A DNA stretch of 17,764 bases, taken from assembly GCA_947501315.1 (NCBI GenBank), contig CANMXH010000021.1, forward strand, positions 1 through 17,764. The letters are read 5' to 3'. The notes below the pieces were generated by a model. That model was not told where the DNA came from. It did not search any database and worked only from the letters and a program-made list of their open reading frames with translations. The position numbers and the translations under genes were made by a program. This DNA comes from Caulobacteraceae bacterium (GTDB lineage: Bacteria; Pseudomonadota; Alphaproteobacteria; Caulobacterales; Caulobacteraceae). Below are positions 1 through 7,685 of the stretch, piece by piece. Each line of letters opens with the position of its first letter. Within the stretch, counting starts at the first letter, position 1.

Positions 1-497
1 CCTATCTCGCCTCGACCGACCCGACGCAGGTCCCGACGCGGACTCTCGCCGATCTGATCGCCTTCAATGCCGCCGAGCCGCGCGAGACGCCCCTGTTCGG
101 CCAGGAGCTGTTCATCCGCGCAGAGGCCACGACCGGGCTGGAGGACCCGACCTATATCGAGGCGCGCGAGCGCTCGTTCCGGGCAGCCGGGCCGGAAGGC
201 ATCGACCGGATGATGGCGACGCACAACGTCGCGGCCCTGATCGCCCCGACGACCTCGCGGGCCTGGACCAATGACCCGGCCGACGACGACCGGTCGCAGG
301 GCTCGTCCAGCTCGCTGGCGGCCGTGGCGGGCTACCCGCATCTGACGGTGCCGATGGGCTTTGACCGTGGCATGCCGGTCGGCATCAGCTTCATCGGCGG
401 CAAGTGGGACGATGCCCGCATCCTGTCGCTGGGTTACGCCTATGAGCAACGCACGCAAGAGCGGAGAGCGCCGACGCTCGCGCCAATCGGGGACTGA
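1..497 (+). CDS. Amidase-signature family enzyme, C-terminal part (5' end outside window)
   Basis: An open frame runs in from the left edge (frame of base 3) to a TGA at 495-497, giving 164 residues and no start. The visible part resembles the C-terminal third of amidase-signature hydrolases: a stretch reading ALIAPTTSRAW, then the glycine/serine-rich GSSSSLAAVAGYPHLTVPMG followed by GMPVGISFIGGKW, typical of the end of this fold. The family hydrolyses carboxylic amides with a Ser-cisSer-Lys triad; those residues lie upstream and cannot be checked, so the substrate is unknown. The gene converges on cysNC with only nine bases between stop codons, and no terminator hairpin is evident. Assignment to the family is fairly secure; any link to the anthranilate genes would be speculation. 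Confidence 0.85.
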   Translation, partial: YLASTDPTQVPTRTLADLIAFNAAEPRETPLFGQELFIRAEATTGLEDPTYIEARERSFRAAGPEGIDRMMATHNVAALIAPTTSRAWTNDPADDDRSQGSSSSLAAVAGYPHLTVPMGFDRGMPVGISFIGGKWDDARILSLGYAYEQRTQERRAPTLAPIGD

Positions 498-506
498 ATG
501 GGCGGC

Positions 507-2345
507 TCAGCCCCTCAGGCGGTTCCGGACCAGCGCCAGGATCTGGTCCGCCGCTTCGTCAGGCGAGCACGCGGTCGCGTCCACCCGAACGTCAGGGTTC
601 TCCGGCGGTTCATAGGCGCTGTCGATGCCGGTGAAATTCGCCAGCTGGCCCGCCCGCGCCTTGGCGTAGAGCCCCTTGACGTCCCGCGCCTCCGCGACCG
701 CCAGCGGGACATCGACGAAGATCTCGATGAACTCGCCCGGCTCCATCCGCTCCCGCGCCATCCGGCGTTCCTCACGGAAGGGGGAGATGAAGGACACCAG
801 CACGATCAGACCGGCGTCGGTCATCAACCGGGCCACCTCAGCCACCCGGCGCACGTTCTCGACCCGGTCGGCGTCTGTGAAGCCGAGGTCGCGGTTCAGG
901 CCGTGACGGACGTTGTCTCCGTCGAGCAGGACAGAATGCAGACCCTCGGCGAACAGGCGCTGCTCGACGCGATCGGCGATCGTGGACTTGCCCGCGCCGG
1001 ACAGGCCCGTGAACCACAGCACAAGCGGCGATTGACGCTTGAGCGCGGCGCGATCCGCGCGGCTGATGGTCAGTGTCTGCGGCCGCACATTGGCCGAGCG
1101 TCGCAGGGCAAAACGGATCATCCCCGCGCCGGCGGTCTCGTTGGTCATCCGGTCGATGAGAATGAACCCGCCCAGATCGCGGTTGACGGCATAGGGTTCG
1201 AAGGCAATCGGCGCATCAAGCGCCAGGGTGCACAGGCCCAGATCGTTCAGCGCCAGCGTCGGCGCGGCCAGCAGCTCTCCGGTATCGACATTGACCTTGT
1301 GCTGCAGGTCACTGATCCGGGCCGGCACCGTCGTCCCGGCCAGTTTGAGCCAATAGGACCGGCCGGGTAGCAGGGGGCGGTCGGACATCCAGACCAGATG
1401 GGCCTCGAACTGGTCCGCGACCTCGGTCGGCGCGGCCGCGGCAGCGATAAGGTCGCCTCGCGAGACATCCACATCCGGCGTGAGGGTCAGGGTCACCGAC
1501 TGGCCGTTCGAGGCCTCGTCGAGGTCTCCGTCGAGGGTGACGATGCGGCTGATCGTGGCGCTGACGCCGGATGGCAGGATTTGGACGGCGTCGCCGGGCC
1601 GCGCCCGACCCGCGACGATCCGGCCCGCGAACCCGCGGAAATCCGCGTCCGGGCGGCTGACCCCCTGCACGGCCATGCGGAGCGGGCCCGGCGCGACCTC
1701 AGCCGGGGCGACCGACTGCAGATGGGCCATCAGGCCGGGTCCCGTGTACCAGGGTGTCAGGCCGTCCGGGGAAGAGACGTTGCCCCCGGTCCGCGCGCAG
1801 GTCGGGATTGCGGTCACATCGGTGAGGCCGATCTGGCCGGCGAAGGCGCGATAGTCATCGACGATGGCTTCGAAACGGTCCCTCGACCCTGCGACCAGAT
1901 CCATCTTGTTGACGGCCAGCACAATACGACGGACGCCGAGCAAGGCCAGCAGCCGACTGTGCCGCCGCGTCTGGGTCAGCACGCCCTTGCGGGCATCGAC
2001 CAGGACGATGGCGAGGTCCGCCGTCGAGGCAGCGGTGACCATATTGCGCGTGTACTGCTCGTGCCCCGGCGTGTCGGCGAGGATGAAGCGGCGCTCGCCG
2101 ATGTCAAAAAAGCGGTAGGCGACGTCGATGGTGATGCCCTGCTCGCGCTCGGCGGCCAGGCCGTCGACCAGGAAGGACACGTCCGGCGCACCGTCGATCT
2201 CCGGCAGGCTTGCCATCTGGTCAGAGGGGATAGCACCGGCGTCGTACAGCAGGCGGCCGATCAGGGTCGACTTGCCGTCGTCGACCGAGCCGCAGGTGAT
2301 CAGGCGGACGATGTCCCTGGGTCCGGTGTCATCCAGTGCCGCCAT
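507..2345 (-). CDS. cysNC: Bifunctional sulfate adenylyltransferase subunit 1 / adenylylsulfate kinase (CysN-CysC fusion)
   Basis: 612 residues, the usual size for a CysNC/NodQ fusion. The N-terminal part is an elongation-factor-like GTPase: P-loop GSVDDGKST at 19-27, EREQGITID around 66-74, DTPG at 91-94 and NKMD at 146-149. From about 439 there is an APS kinase domain with P-loop GLSGAGKST (447-455), DGDN (475-478) and FISPFREER holding the serine that is phosphorylated in other APS kinases (Ser521). With CysD the GTPase half drives ATP + sulfate to adenylylsulfate, and the kinase half makes PAPS for cysteine synthesis or sulfation. The ATG overlaps the cysD stop by one base (TGATG), indicating translational coupling. 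It is the last gene of the long minus-strand run. Confidence 0.96.
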   Translation of the reverse strand: MAALDDTGPRDIVRLITCGSVDDGKSTLIGRLLYDAGAIPSDQMASLPEIDGAPDVSFLVDGLAAEREQGITIDVAYRFFDIGERRFILADTPGHEQYTRNMVTAASTADLAIVLVDARKGVLTQTRRHSRLLALLGVRRIVLAVNKMDLVAGSRDRFEAIVDDYRAFAGQIGLTDVTAIPTCARTGGNVSSPDGLTPWYTGPGLMAHLQSVAPAEVAPGPLRMAVQGVSRPDADFRGFAGRIVAGRARPGDAVQILPSGVSATISRIVTLDGDLDEASNGQSVTLTLTPDVDVSRGDLIAAAAAPTEVADQFEAHLVWMSDRPLLPGRSYWLKLAGTTVPARISDLQHKVNVDTGELLAAPTLALNDLGLCTLALDAPIAFEPYAVNRDLGGFILIDRMTNETAGAGMIRFALRRSANVRPQTLTISRADRAALKRQSPLVLWFTGLSGAGKSTIADRVEQRLFAEGLHSVLLDGDNVRHGLNRDLGFTDADRVENVRRVAEVARLMTDAGLIVLVSFISPFREERRMARERMEPGEFIEIFVDVPLAVAEARDVKGLYAKARAGQLANFTGIDSAYEPPENPDVRVDATACSPDEAADQILALVRNRLRG

Positions 2346-3250
2346 CAGAAATAGCCCTCGCGCTTCTTCCGCTCCATCGAGGCCGAAGGATCGTGGTCGA
2401 TGGCCCGTCCCTGACGTTCCGAAAGAGAGGCATCGCGGACTTCGCGCACAATGGCCTCGAGCGTATCGGCATCGCTCTCGACAGCCGCGGTAAGGGGCCA
2501 GCAGCCGAGAGTCCGGAAGCGCACGCGGCGCATCCGGGCCGTCTCGCCGGGCCGAAGCGGCATGCGGTCGTCATCGAGCACCAACAGGGCCCCGTCCCGT
2601 TCGAGCACCGGTCGTTCGGCGGCGAAATAGAGGGAGGGCAGGGCGATGTTCTCGCGCTGGATATAGCGCCAGATGTCCAGCTCGATCCAGTTCGAGAGGG
2701 GGAAGACCCGCACGGACTCCCCGTCCTGGAGACGGGTGTTGTAGAGGCTCCAGAGCTCGGGGCGCTGGCGTTTTGGATCCCAGCCGTGGGCTGCCGTCCG
2801 CACCGAGACGATCCGCTCCTTGGCCCGGCTCTTCTCCTCATCGCGCCGTGCGCCGCCGAAGGCCGCGTCGAACCGGCCGGCGTCCAGCGCCTGCTTCAGG
2901 CCCTGGGTCTTCCAGATATCGGTATGGACGCTGGCACCGTGGTCGAACGGATTGATGCCCTCGGCTTCGGCCTCGGGGTTGCTGTGGACTCGCAAGGTCA
3001 TGCCAGCGGCGTCGGCGGCTTGGTCGCGGAATGCGTACATCTCGCGGAATTTCCACATCGTATCGACGTGCAGCAGGGGAAACGGCGGCACCGCGGGGAA
3101 GAAGGCCTTGCGTGCAAGGTGCAGCAGAACAGCCGAGTCCTTGCCGGCCGAGAACAGCAGCACCGGCCGCTCGCACCCGGCCGCCACCTCCCGGAAAATG
3201 TGTATGGCCTCGGCCTCAAGCGAGCCAAGGACGTCGTCGTGCAGCCGCAT
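2345..3250 (-). CDS. cysD: Sulfate adenylyltransferase subunit 2
   Basis: 301 residues, full length for CysD. The PP-loop of the ATP-pyrophosphatase fold is seen as FSAGKDS at 33-39, followed by LLHLARKAF and HVDTMWKF. Further downstream are FGGARRDEEKSRAKERI and PLSNWIELDIWRYI, all hallmark CysD segments. The protein ends with the typical basic KKREGYF tail. It is the catalytic partner of the CysN GTPase in forming adenylylsulfate. The ATG at 3250 is fixed by an in-frame TAG two codons upstream; no good Shine-Dalgarno sequence precedes it. It follows the RidA-like gene by 38 bases in the same direction, so it may be read through from the anthranilate operon or have a small promoter inside the preceding gene. 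Confidence 0.96.
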   Translation of the reverse strand: MRLHDDVLGSLEAEAIHIFREVAAGCERPVLLFSAGKDSAVLLHLARKAFFPAVPPFPLLHVDTMWKFREMYAFRDQAADAAGMTLRVHSNPEAEAEGINPFDHGASVHTDIWKTQGLKQALDAGRFDAAFGGARRDEEKSRAKERIVSVRTAAHGWDPKRQRPELWSLYNTRLQDGESVRVFPLSNWIELDIWRYIQRENIALPSLYFAAERPVLERDGALLVLDDDRMPLRPGETARMRRVRFRTLGCWPLTAAVESDADTLEAIVREVRDASLSERQGRAIDHDPSASMERKKREGYF

Positions 3251-3288
3251 GGTCTAGCTGTGGCCCCGGAATCGCGCGGTGCCAACCC

Positions 3289-3684
3289 TCATGCAGGAAT
3301 GACCGCAGTGGTCTCGATTTCGATCCGGGCGACGTCCTCGATCAGCCCCTTGACCTCGACCACGGCCATGGCCGGATAGTGCGGGCCGATCAACATGCGC
3401 CAGAGGGTGCCGATGTCGCGCAGGCTGGCCAGGTATTCGCGCTTGTCGACGACATACCAGGTCATGCGGACGATGTGCTCTGGTCCAGCCCCGGCCTCGG
3501 CGAGGACCGCGAGGGTGTTCTCGAGGATCTGACGGAACTGGCCGGCGAAGCCCGTCTCCTCGAACGCGCCCTCGGGCGTCCAGCCGATCTGGCCGGCGAC
3601 GAAGACCATTCGTCCGGTGGCTTCGACGCCGTTGGAATAGCCCTTCGGGCGCGGCCAGCCCTCGGGCAGCAGGACGCGGTTCAT
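3289..3684 (-). CDS. RidA (YjgF/YER057c/UK114) family protein, possible enamine/imine deaminase
   Basis: 131 residues, normal RidA length, with the family's early GYSNGV...VFVAGQIGW segment and late EVKGL...IEIETTAV segment. RidA proteins form trimers and hydrolyse reactive enamines/imines to keto compounds plus ammonia. The conserved catalytic arginine of RidA (Arg105 of E. coli, in PARSCVEV) is replaced: here the segment reads YPAMAVVEV with Met106. This points to a divergent Rid subgroup, so canonical 2-aminoacrylate deaminase activity is doubtful. The gene overlaps the thioesterase by 4 bases (ATGA) and has a GGAGA ribosome-binding site about seven bases before the ATG. Its place in an anthraniloyl-CoA operon, where a beta-enamino thioester intermediate is expected, suggests a dedicated deamination role (inference). 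Confidence 0.9.
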   Translation of the reverse strand: MNRVLLPEGWPRPKGYSNGVEATGRMVFVAGQIGWTPEGAFEETGFAGQFRQILENTLAVLAEAGAGPEHIVRMTWYVVDKREYLASLRDIGTLWRMLIGPHYPAMAVVEVKGLIEDVARIEIETTAVIPA

Positions 3685-4103
3685 TCGGCTGTCTCCAGAT
3701 AGGGGGCGATGCGGGCGCGAAGGCCGTCGGGCCAGGGTTCGGGCTTCAGCGAGGCACCGACGTAGACGAAGGTCTGGCTCGCCTCGAAGCGCAGTGCGCC
3801 GCCGGCCGTGATCCGGTGACGGAGGCTACAGGATGTAAGGCCCAGCCTCGTGACCGTGAGGGTGAAGGTCAGGTCGTCTTCCAGCCCTGACGGGGCAATG
3901 AAGCGGGCCTCGACGGCAGCCGTCGGGACGCTGACCCGGCGGTTGGCATGAAGCTCGCGGAACGAGGTCTGAAGCGGGCCGGCGAACCAGTCCTCGACCA
4001 CGCCGTTCAGCATCTCGAAATAGCGCGGGAAGAAGACGATCCCTGCTGCGTCGCAGTCGGCGAAGCGAACGCGGCGTCCGGTGGTGAAGACCTGACCGCT
4101 CAT
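3681..4103 (-). CDS. Acyl-CoA thioesterase, hotdog fold, 4-hydroxybenzoyl-CoA thioesterase type
   Basis: 140 residues, standard single-hotdog size. The N-terminal VRFADCDAAGIVFFPRYFEM is the signature of the 4-hydroxybenzoyl-CoA thioesterase family. Asp18 occupies the place of the catalytic aspartate of the Pseudomonas enzyme, which lies in DCDPAG. It would hydrolyse an acyl- or aroyl-CoA to the free acid and CoA in the cytoplasm. In this operon the plausible substrates are anthraniloyl-CoA, its reduced ring products or downstream acyl-CoAs, either as a CoA-recycling valve or as a real pathway step (inference). It overlaps the CoA ligase upstream and the RidA gene downstream by four bases each; the upstream overlap is ATGA with AAGGCGG as likely ribosome-binding site. 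Confidence 0.92.
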   Translation of the reverse strand: MSGQVFTTGRRVRFADCDAAGIVFFPRYFEMLNGVVEDWFAGPLQTSFRELHANRRVSVPTAAVEARFIAPSGLEDDLTFTLTVTRLGLTSCSLRHRITAGGALRFEASQTFVYVGASLKPEPWPDGLRARIAPYLETAE

Positions 4104-5704
4104 GCGTCCGCCTTCAGCCGGAAGCGCTGCAGCTTGCCGGTCTGGGTCTTGGGCAGGGCCTCCACGAAGTCGAGGGCGCGAGGGTATTTGTAGGGGGCGA
4201 TGACGCGCTTCACGTGGTCCTGGAGCACCGATCTCAACTCTTCCGAGCCTTTATGGCCTTCGCCGAGGACGACGAATGCCTTCACGATCTGGCCGCGCTC
4301 GGCATCCGGGACGCCGATCACAGCCGCTTCGGCGACCGCGGGATGGCAAAGCAGGGCATTTTCGACCTCCGGGGCCCCGATGTTATAGCCGGACGAGACG
4401 ATCATATCGTCGGACCGGGCCACGAACCAGAAATAGCCGTCCTCATCGAGGCGATAGACGTCTCCGGTCAGGTTCCAGCCGTTCTGGACATAGACAGCCT
4501 GTCGCTCGTCATCGAGATAGCGGCAGCCGGTGGGACCACGCACGGCCAGTCGTCCGGTTTCACCGGCCGGGAGGGTCTGGCCGTCTGCGTCGACAATCCG
4601 GGCCTCATAGCCCGGTACAGCCTTGCCGGTGGCACCCGGACGGATGTCATCGCCCGAGGCGGAGATGAAGATGTGGATCATCTCGGTCGAGCCGATCCCG
4701 TCGATGATGCGCACGCCGGTGGCCTCATGCCAGGCGTCGGAGGTGGCAGCGGGCAGGGCCTCCCCGGCCGAAACACAGGTGCGCAGACTGGAGAGGTCAT
4801 GCGCATCGGTCAGCTTCATCAGGGCGCGATAGCCGGTCGGGGCGGTGAGCAGGGCGGTCGCGCGGCAGCGCTCTACGGTCTCCGCCAGGGCGTCGAAACC
4901 GGGCCGCGGCGCGAAGGCGGTGGCGGCTCCGGCGGCGGCCGGGAAGACCACCAGCCCACCGAGCCCGAAGGTGAAGGCGATGGGCGGGGTGCCGATCACG
5001 ACATCGTCTCTGGTCAGGCCAACGATGTGTCGGCCGAAGGTGTCTGCCATGGCGAGGATGTCGCGATGGAAATGGACGCAGCCCTTGGGCTTGCCGGTGG
5101 TGCCCGAGGTGAAGGCGATCAGGGCCGGGTCATCGGCGGAGGTTTCGACGGGTTCGAAGCGAAAGCCTGCGGGAAGGGCCTGGGCCGCTGTCTGCAACGC
5201 GGCGGAGTCCATGATCTGCAGCTGCGAAGGCGAGGCCGCGCCTGCTTCGGCCACGACGTCCGCAAAGGTCTGATAGACCAGGGCGTGGCTGATCCGGCCC
5301 TTGTCGATCACGGTCGCCAGTTCGGCGGCCCGCAGCATGGGCATGGTGGCCACGACCACACCGCCGGCCTTCAGGATGGCGAACCAGGCCAGGACGGTCC
5401 AGGCGGAGTTCGGGCCGTGCAGCAGCACCCGGTTGCCCGGTACCAGCCCCATTTGCTCGACCAGAACCCGCGCCATCCGGCCCGAGATGGCGTCGACGCG
5501 GGACCAGGAAAACGCGTGATCGAAATCGATCAGGGCACGGCCGTCGGGCCCTGCGGCGGCAGTCGCACGGCGCAGCAGCTCAACGGCGGCATTCAGGCGG
5601 TCGGGATAGGCCAGTTCGGGCAGGTCGAAGACAAGGTCGGGCTGCTGGTCTGCGGCAGGCAGGTGGTCGAGAACGAACCGGTCAAGGTGGGCGCTGGTCC
5701 CCAT
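4100..5704 (-). CDS. abmG: 2-aminobenzoate (anthranilate)/benzoate-CoA ligase family protein
   Basis: 534 residues of the ANL adenylate-forming superfamily. Visible motifs: the P-loop-like TSGTTGKPKG at 199-208, GIGSTE at 336-341, TGD at 413-415, the hinge SDDMI at 431-435, and the C-terminal catalytic lysine in QTGK (Lys524). Overall layout matches benzoate-CoA/2-aminobenzoate-CoA ligases, which convert an aromatic acid + ATP + CoA to aroyl-CoA, AMP and PPi. The anthranilate assignment, and hence the symbol, rests mainly on the neighbouring aminobenzoyl-CoA monooxygenase/reductase-type gene; salicylate or benzoate are alternatives. The ATG overlaps the acyl-CoA dehydrogenase stop by one base (TGATG) with a strong GGAGGA about five bases upstream. 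It probably commits the substrate to this CoA-dependent route. Confidence 0.85.
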   Translation of the reverse strand: MGTSAHLDRFVLDHLPAADQQPDLVFDLPELAYPDRLNAAVELLRRATAAAGPDGRALIDFDHAFSWSRVDAISGRMARVLVEQMGLVPGNRVLLHGPNSAWTVLAWFAILKAGGVVVATMPMLRAAELATVIDKGRISHALVYQTFADVVAEAGAASPSQLQIMDSAALQTAAQALPAGFRFEPVETSADDPALIAFTSGTTGKPKGCVHFHRDILAMADTFGRHIVGLTRDDVVIGTPPIAFTFGLGGLVVFPAAAGAATAFAPRPGFDALAETVERCRATALLTAPTGYRALMKLTDAHDLSSLRTCVSAGEALPAATSDAWHEATGVRIIDGIGSTEMIHIFISASGDDIRPGATGKAVPGYEARIVDADGQTLPAGETGRLAVRGPTGCRYLDDERQAVYVQNGWNLTGDVYRLDEDGYFWFVARSDDMIVSSGYNIGAPEVENALLCHPAVAEAAVIGVPDAERGQIVKAFVVLGEGHKGSEELRSVLQDHVKRVIAPYKYPRALDFVEALPKTQTGKLQRFRLKADA

Positions 5705-6870
5705 CAGCTTCCTCCGCCCATACCGGCCAGAACCTGCCGGGCGATGACGATCTTCTGCACCTCGGAGGCCCCTTCGTAGATGCGAAGGGCCCGGATCTCC
5801 CGGTAGAGCCGCTCGACCGGGTGTCCGGCAACCACGCCGAGACCGCCGAACAACTGGACCGCCGCGTCGATGACGGCTTGCGCTTCATCCGTGGCGAAGA
5901 GTTTGGCCATGGCGGCCTCGCGGGTGACGCGCGGCGCACCCTGATCCTTCAGCCAGGCGGCGCGATAGATCAGCAGGGCCGAGGCATCGATCTTCAGCGC
6001 CATGTCGGCGATCGAGGCCTGGACCAGCTGCAGGTCGCTCATCGGCGCGCCGAACAGGTGGCGGGCGGTGGTGCGGGTGGCGGCCTCGTCGAGGGCGCGG
6101 CGCGAAAAGCCGAGCGCGGCTGCGGCGACGGTCGAACGGAACACGTCCAGCGTGGCCATGGCGATGCGGAAGCCCTCGCCGGGCGCGCCGAGGATGCGGT
6201 CGGCGTCGATGTGGCAGTCTGTGAACCGGATGGTCGCCAGCGGATGCGGGGCCATCAGGGGGATTCGTTCGACAATCCCGAACCCGGGCGTGTCAGCATC
6301 CACGACGAAGGCGCTGAGGCCCTTGGCTCCGGTCCCCTCGCCGGTGCGGGCGAAGACAGTGTAGCGGTCGGCGAGGCCGCCGTTGGAGATGAAGGTCTTG
6401 GTTCCGTCCAGCACCCAGTGGTCGCCAACCCGGCGCGCGCTGGTCGACATGGCGGCGACGTCCGAGCCGGCATCGGGCTCGGACAGGGCGAAGGCGGCGA
6501 TGGTCTCGCCCGCGGCCACGCCCGGCAGCCAGCGCGCCTTCTGCTCGTCTGTGCCGAACAGGCTGATCGGGCCGGAGCCCAGACCCTGCATGGCGAAGAC
6601 GAAGTCGGCCAGACCGGAACGTCGGGCGAGGGTCTCGCGCGTCAGGCACAGGGTGCGGACGTCCAGCTTGCCTGCGGCATCAGGCACGGCGTTACGGAGC
6701 CAGCCGCCCTCAGCGAGGGCCTTGAGGATGGTGCGGCAGTCGCCGTCGAGGTCGTGATCGCCGTGCAGGTGCACCGCCTGCGTCCTGTCCGCCCAGGCCT
6801 CCAGATCGGCGGCGAAGGCGCGGTGACTGTCGTCGAAGAAGGGCCAGTCGAGGAAGGTGCGATCCGTCAT
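5704..6870 (-). CDS. Acyl-CoA dehydrogenase
   Basis: 388 residues, standard length for the soluble flavin acyl-CoA dehydrogenases. It shows the family signature ALSEPDAGSD at 128-137, the FAD-binding WVLDGTKTFISNG region (152-164), and the C-terminal RIYEGASEVQKIVIARQVL, where Glu366 matches the catalytic base of medium-chain enzymes. It would introduce an alpha,beta double bond into an acyl-CoA and pass electrons to ETF. In this operon the substrate is likely a ring-reduced or ring-opened product of anthraniloyl-CoA (inference), although a generic fatty or branched acyl-CoA cannot be excluded from sequence alone. A GAGGGGAA ribosome-binding site sits inside the end of the crotonase gene, whose stop lies two bases before the ATG. 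Confidence 0.93.
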   Translation of the reverse strand: MTDRTFLDWPFFDDSHRAFAADLEAWADRTQAVHLHGDHDLDGDCRTILKALAEGGWLRNAVPDAAGKLDVRTLCLTRETLARRSGLADFVFAMQGLGSGPISLFGTDEQKARWLPGVAAGETIAAFALSEPDAGSDVAAMSTSARRVGDHWVLDGTKTFISNGGLADRYTVFARTGEGTGAKGLSAFVVDADTPGFGIVERIPLMAPHPLATIRFTDCHIDADRILGAPGEGFRIAMATLDVFRSTVAAAALGFSRRALDEAATRTTARHLFGAPMSDLQLVQASIADMALKIDASALLIYRAAWLKDQGAPRVTREAAMAKLFATDEAQAVIDAAVQLFGGLGVVAGHPVERLYREIRALRIYEGASEVQKIVIARQVLAGMGGGS

Positions 6871-6872
6871 GG

Positions 6873-7685
6873 TCAGTTCCCCTCGAACACCGGCTCGCGC
6901 TTGGCGGCAAAGGCCTCATAGGCGCGGCGGAAATCGTTCGTCTGCATACAGATGGCCTGGGCCTGGGCCTCGGACTCGATGGCGGCATCCAGGCTCATGT
7001 CCCATTCGACGTTGAGCTGGTTCTTGGTAATGCCGTGGGCGAAGGTTGGGCCCCGGGCCAGCGAACGTGCCAGCTCCAGCGCCGTCTCCATCAGGGCCTC
7101 GCTATCCACGACCCGATTGTGGAAGCCCCAGCGCTCGCCCTCGTCGGCGGTCATGACGCGGCCTGTGAACAGCAGTTCGGAGGCCCGGCCCTGACCGATC
7201 TGGCGGGGCAGGATGGCGCAGGCCCCCATGTCGCAGCCGGCCAGGCCGACACGGGTGAAGAGGAACGCGGTCTTCGTGCGCGGCGTGGCTATCCTCAGGT
7301 CCGAGGCCATGGCCATGATGGCACCGGCCCCGACACAGACGCCGTCGAGGGCCGCGATCACCGGTTGGGGACAGCCGCGCATGGCCTTGACCAGATCGCC
7401 GGTCATCCGGGTGAAGGCGAGCAGGGCCGGCATGTCCATTTCGGTCAGGGGGCCGATGATCTCGTGCACGTCGCCGCCGGATGAGAAGTTTCCGCCGGCA
7501 CCGGTGACGATCACCACCTTGCAGTCGTCGGCGTGGACCAGGGCGCGGAACAGGTCGCGCATCTCGGCATAGGACTCGAAGGTCAGCGGATTCTTCCGCT
7601 CGGGCCGATTAAGGGTCAGGGTCGCGACGCCGTCGTCATTGACCGACCACAGGAAATGGGCCGCCTTGTAGTCGCGCGACTTCAT
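6873..7685 (-). CDS. Enoyl-CoA hydratase/isomerase (crotonase) family protein with atypical active site
   Basis: 270 residues with the crotonase core. The first oxyanion-hole segment is NFSSGGDV (66-73) and the second is DGVCVGAG (114-121). The two glutamates used by classical hydratases are absent: the first position is Ile123, in GAGAIMAMASDL, and the second falls in FLFTRVGL. An aspartate is present at 152 in GLAGCDMGACAILPR. It aligns roughly with the Asp of isomerase-type crotonases such as PaaG, whose motif is similar to GLxPDxG. The protein is therefore more likely an isomerase or a C-C-bond/thioester hydrolase than a hydratase (inference). In this operon it probably acts on the dearomatised or ring-oxo CoA ester. 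The stop is two bases before the dehydrogenase, and its ATG overlaps the MarR stop by four bases. Confidence 0.9.
   Translation of the reverse strand: MKSRDYKAAHFLWSVNDDGVATLTLNRPERKNPLTFESYAEMRDLFRALVHADDCKVVIVTGAGGNFSSGGDVHEIIGPLTEMDMPALLAFTRMTGDLVKAMRGCPQPVIAALDGVCVGAGAIMAMASDLRIATPRTKTAFLFTRVGLAGCDMGACAILPRQIGQGRASELLFTGRVMTADEGERWGFHNRVVDSEALMETALELARSLARGPTFAHGITKNQLNVEWDMSLDAAIESEAQAQAICMQTNDFRRAYEAFAAKREPVFEGN

Noticed and set aside
3251..3288. Possible riboswitch or promoter before cysD
   Set aside because: Only 38 bases are available and no convincing hexamers or conserved aptamer structure could be seen.
498..3379. Long + strand frames at 498-1370, 1398-2354 and 2336-3379
   Set aside because: They lie opposite cysNC, cysD and the RidA gene, whose catalytic motifs are all intact. 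The translations show no family features.
4214..5779. 521-codon open frame on + strand opposite the CoA ligase
   Set aside because: It is the antisense of a motif-complete ligase gene. The translation is glycine/histidine/glutamine-rich low-complexity shadow sequence with no recognisable domain.
5821..6921. 366-codon open frame on + strand opposite the acyl-CoA dehydrogenase
   Set aside because: GC-rich shadow of a complete dehydrogenase gene; no domain or ribosome-binding site supports it.
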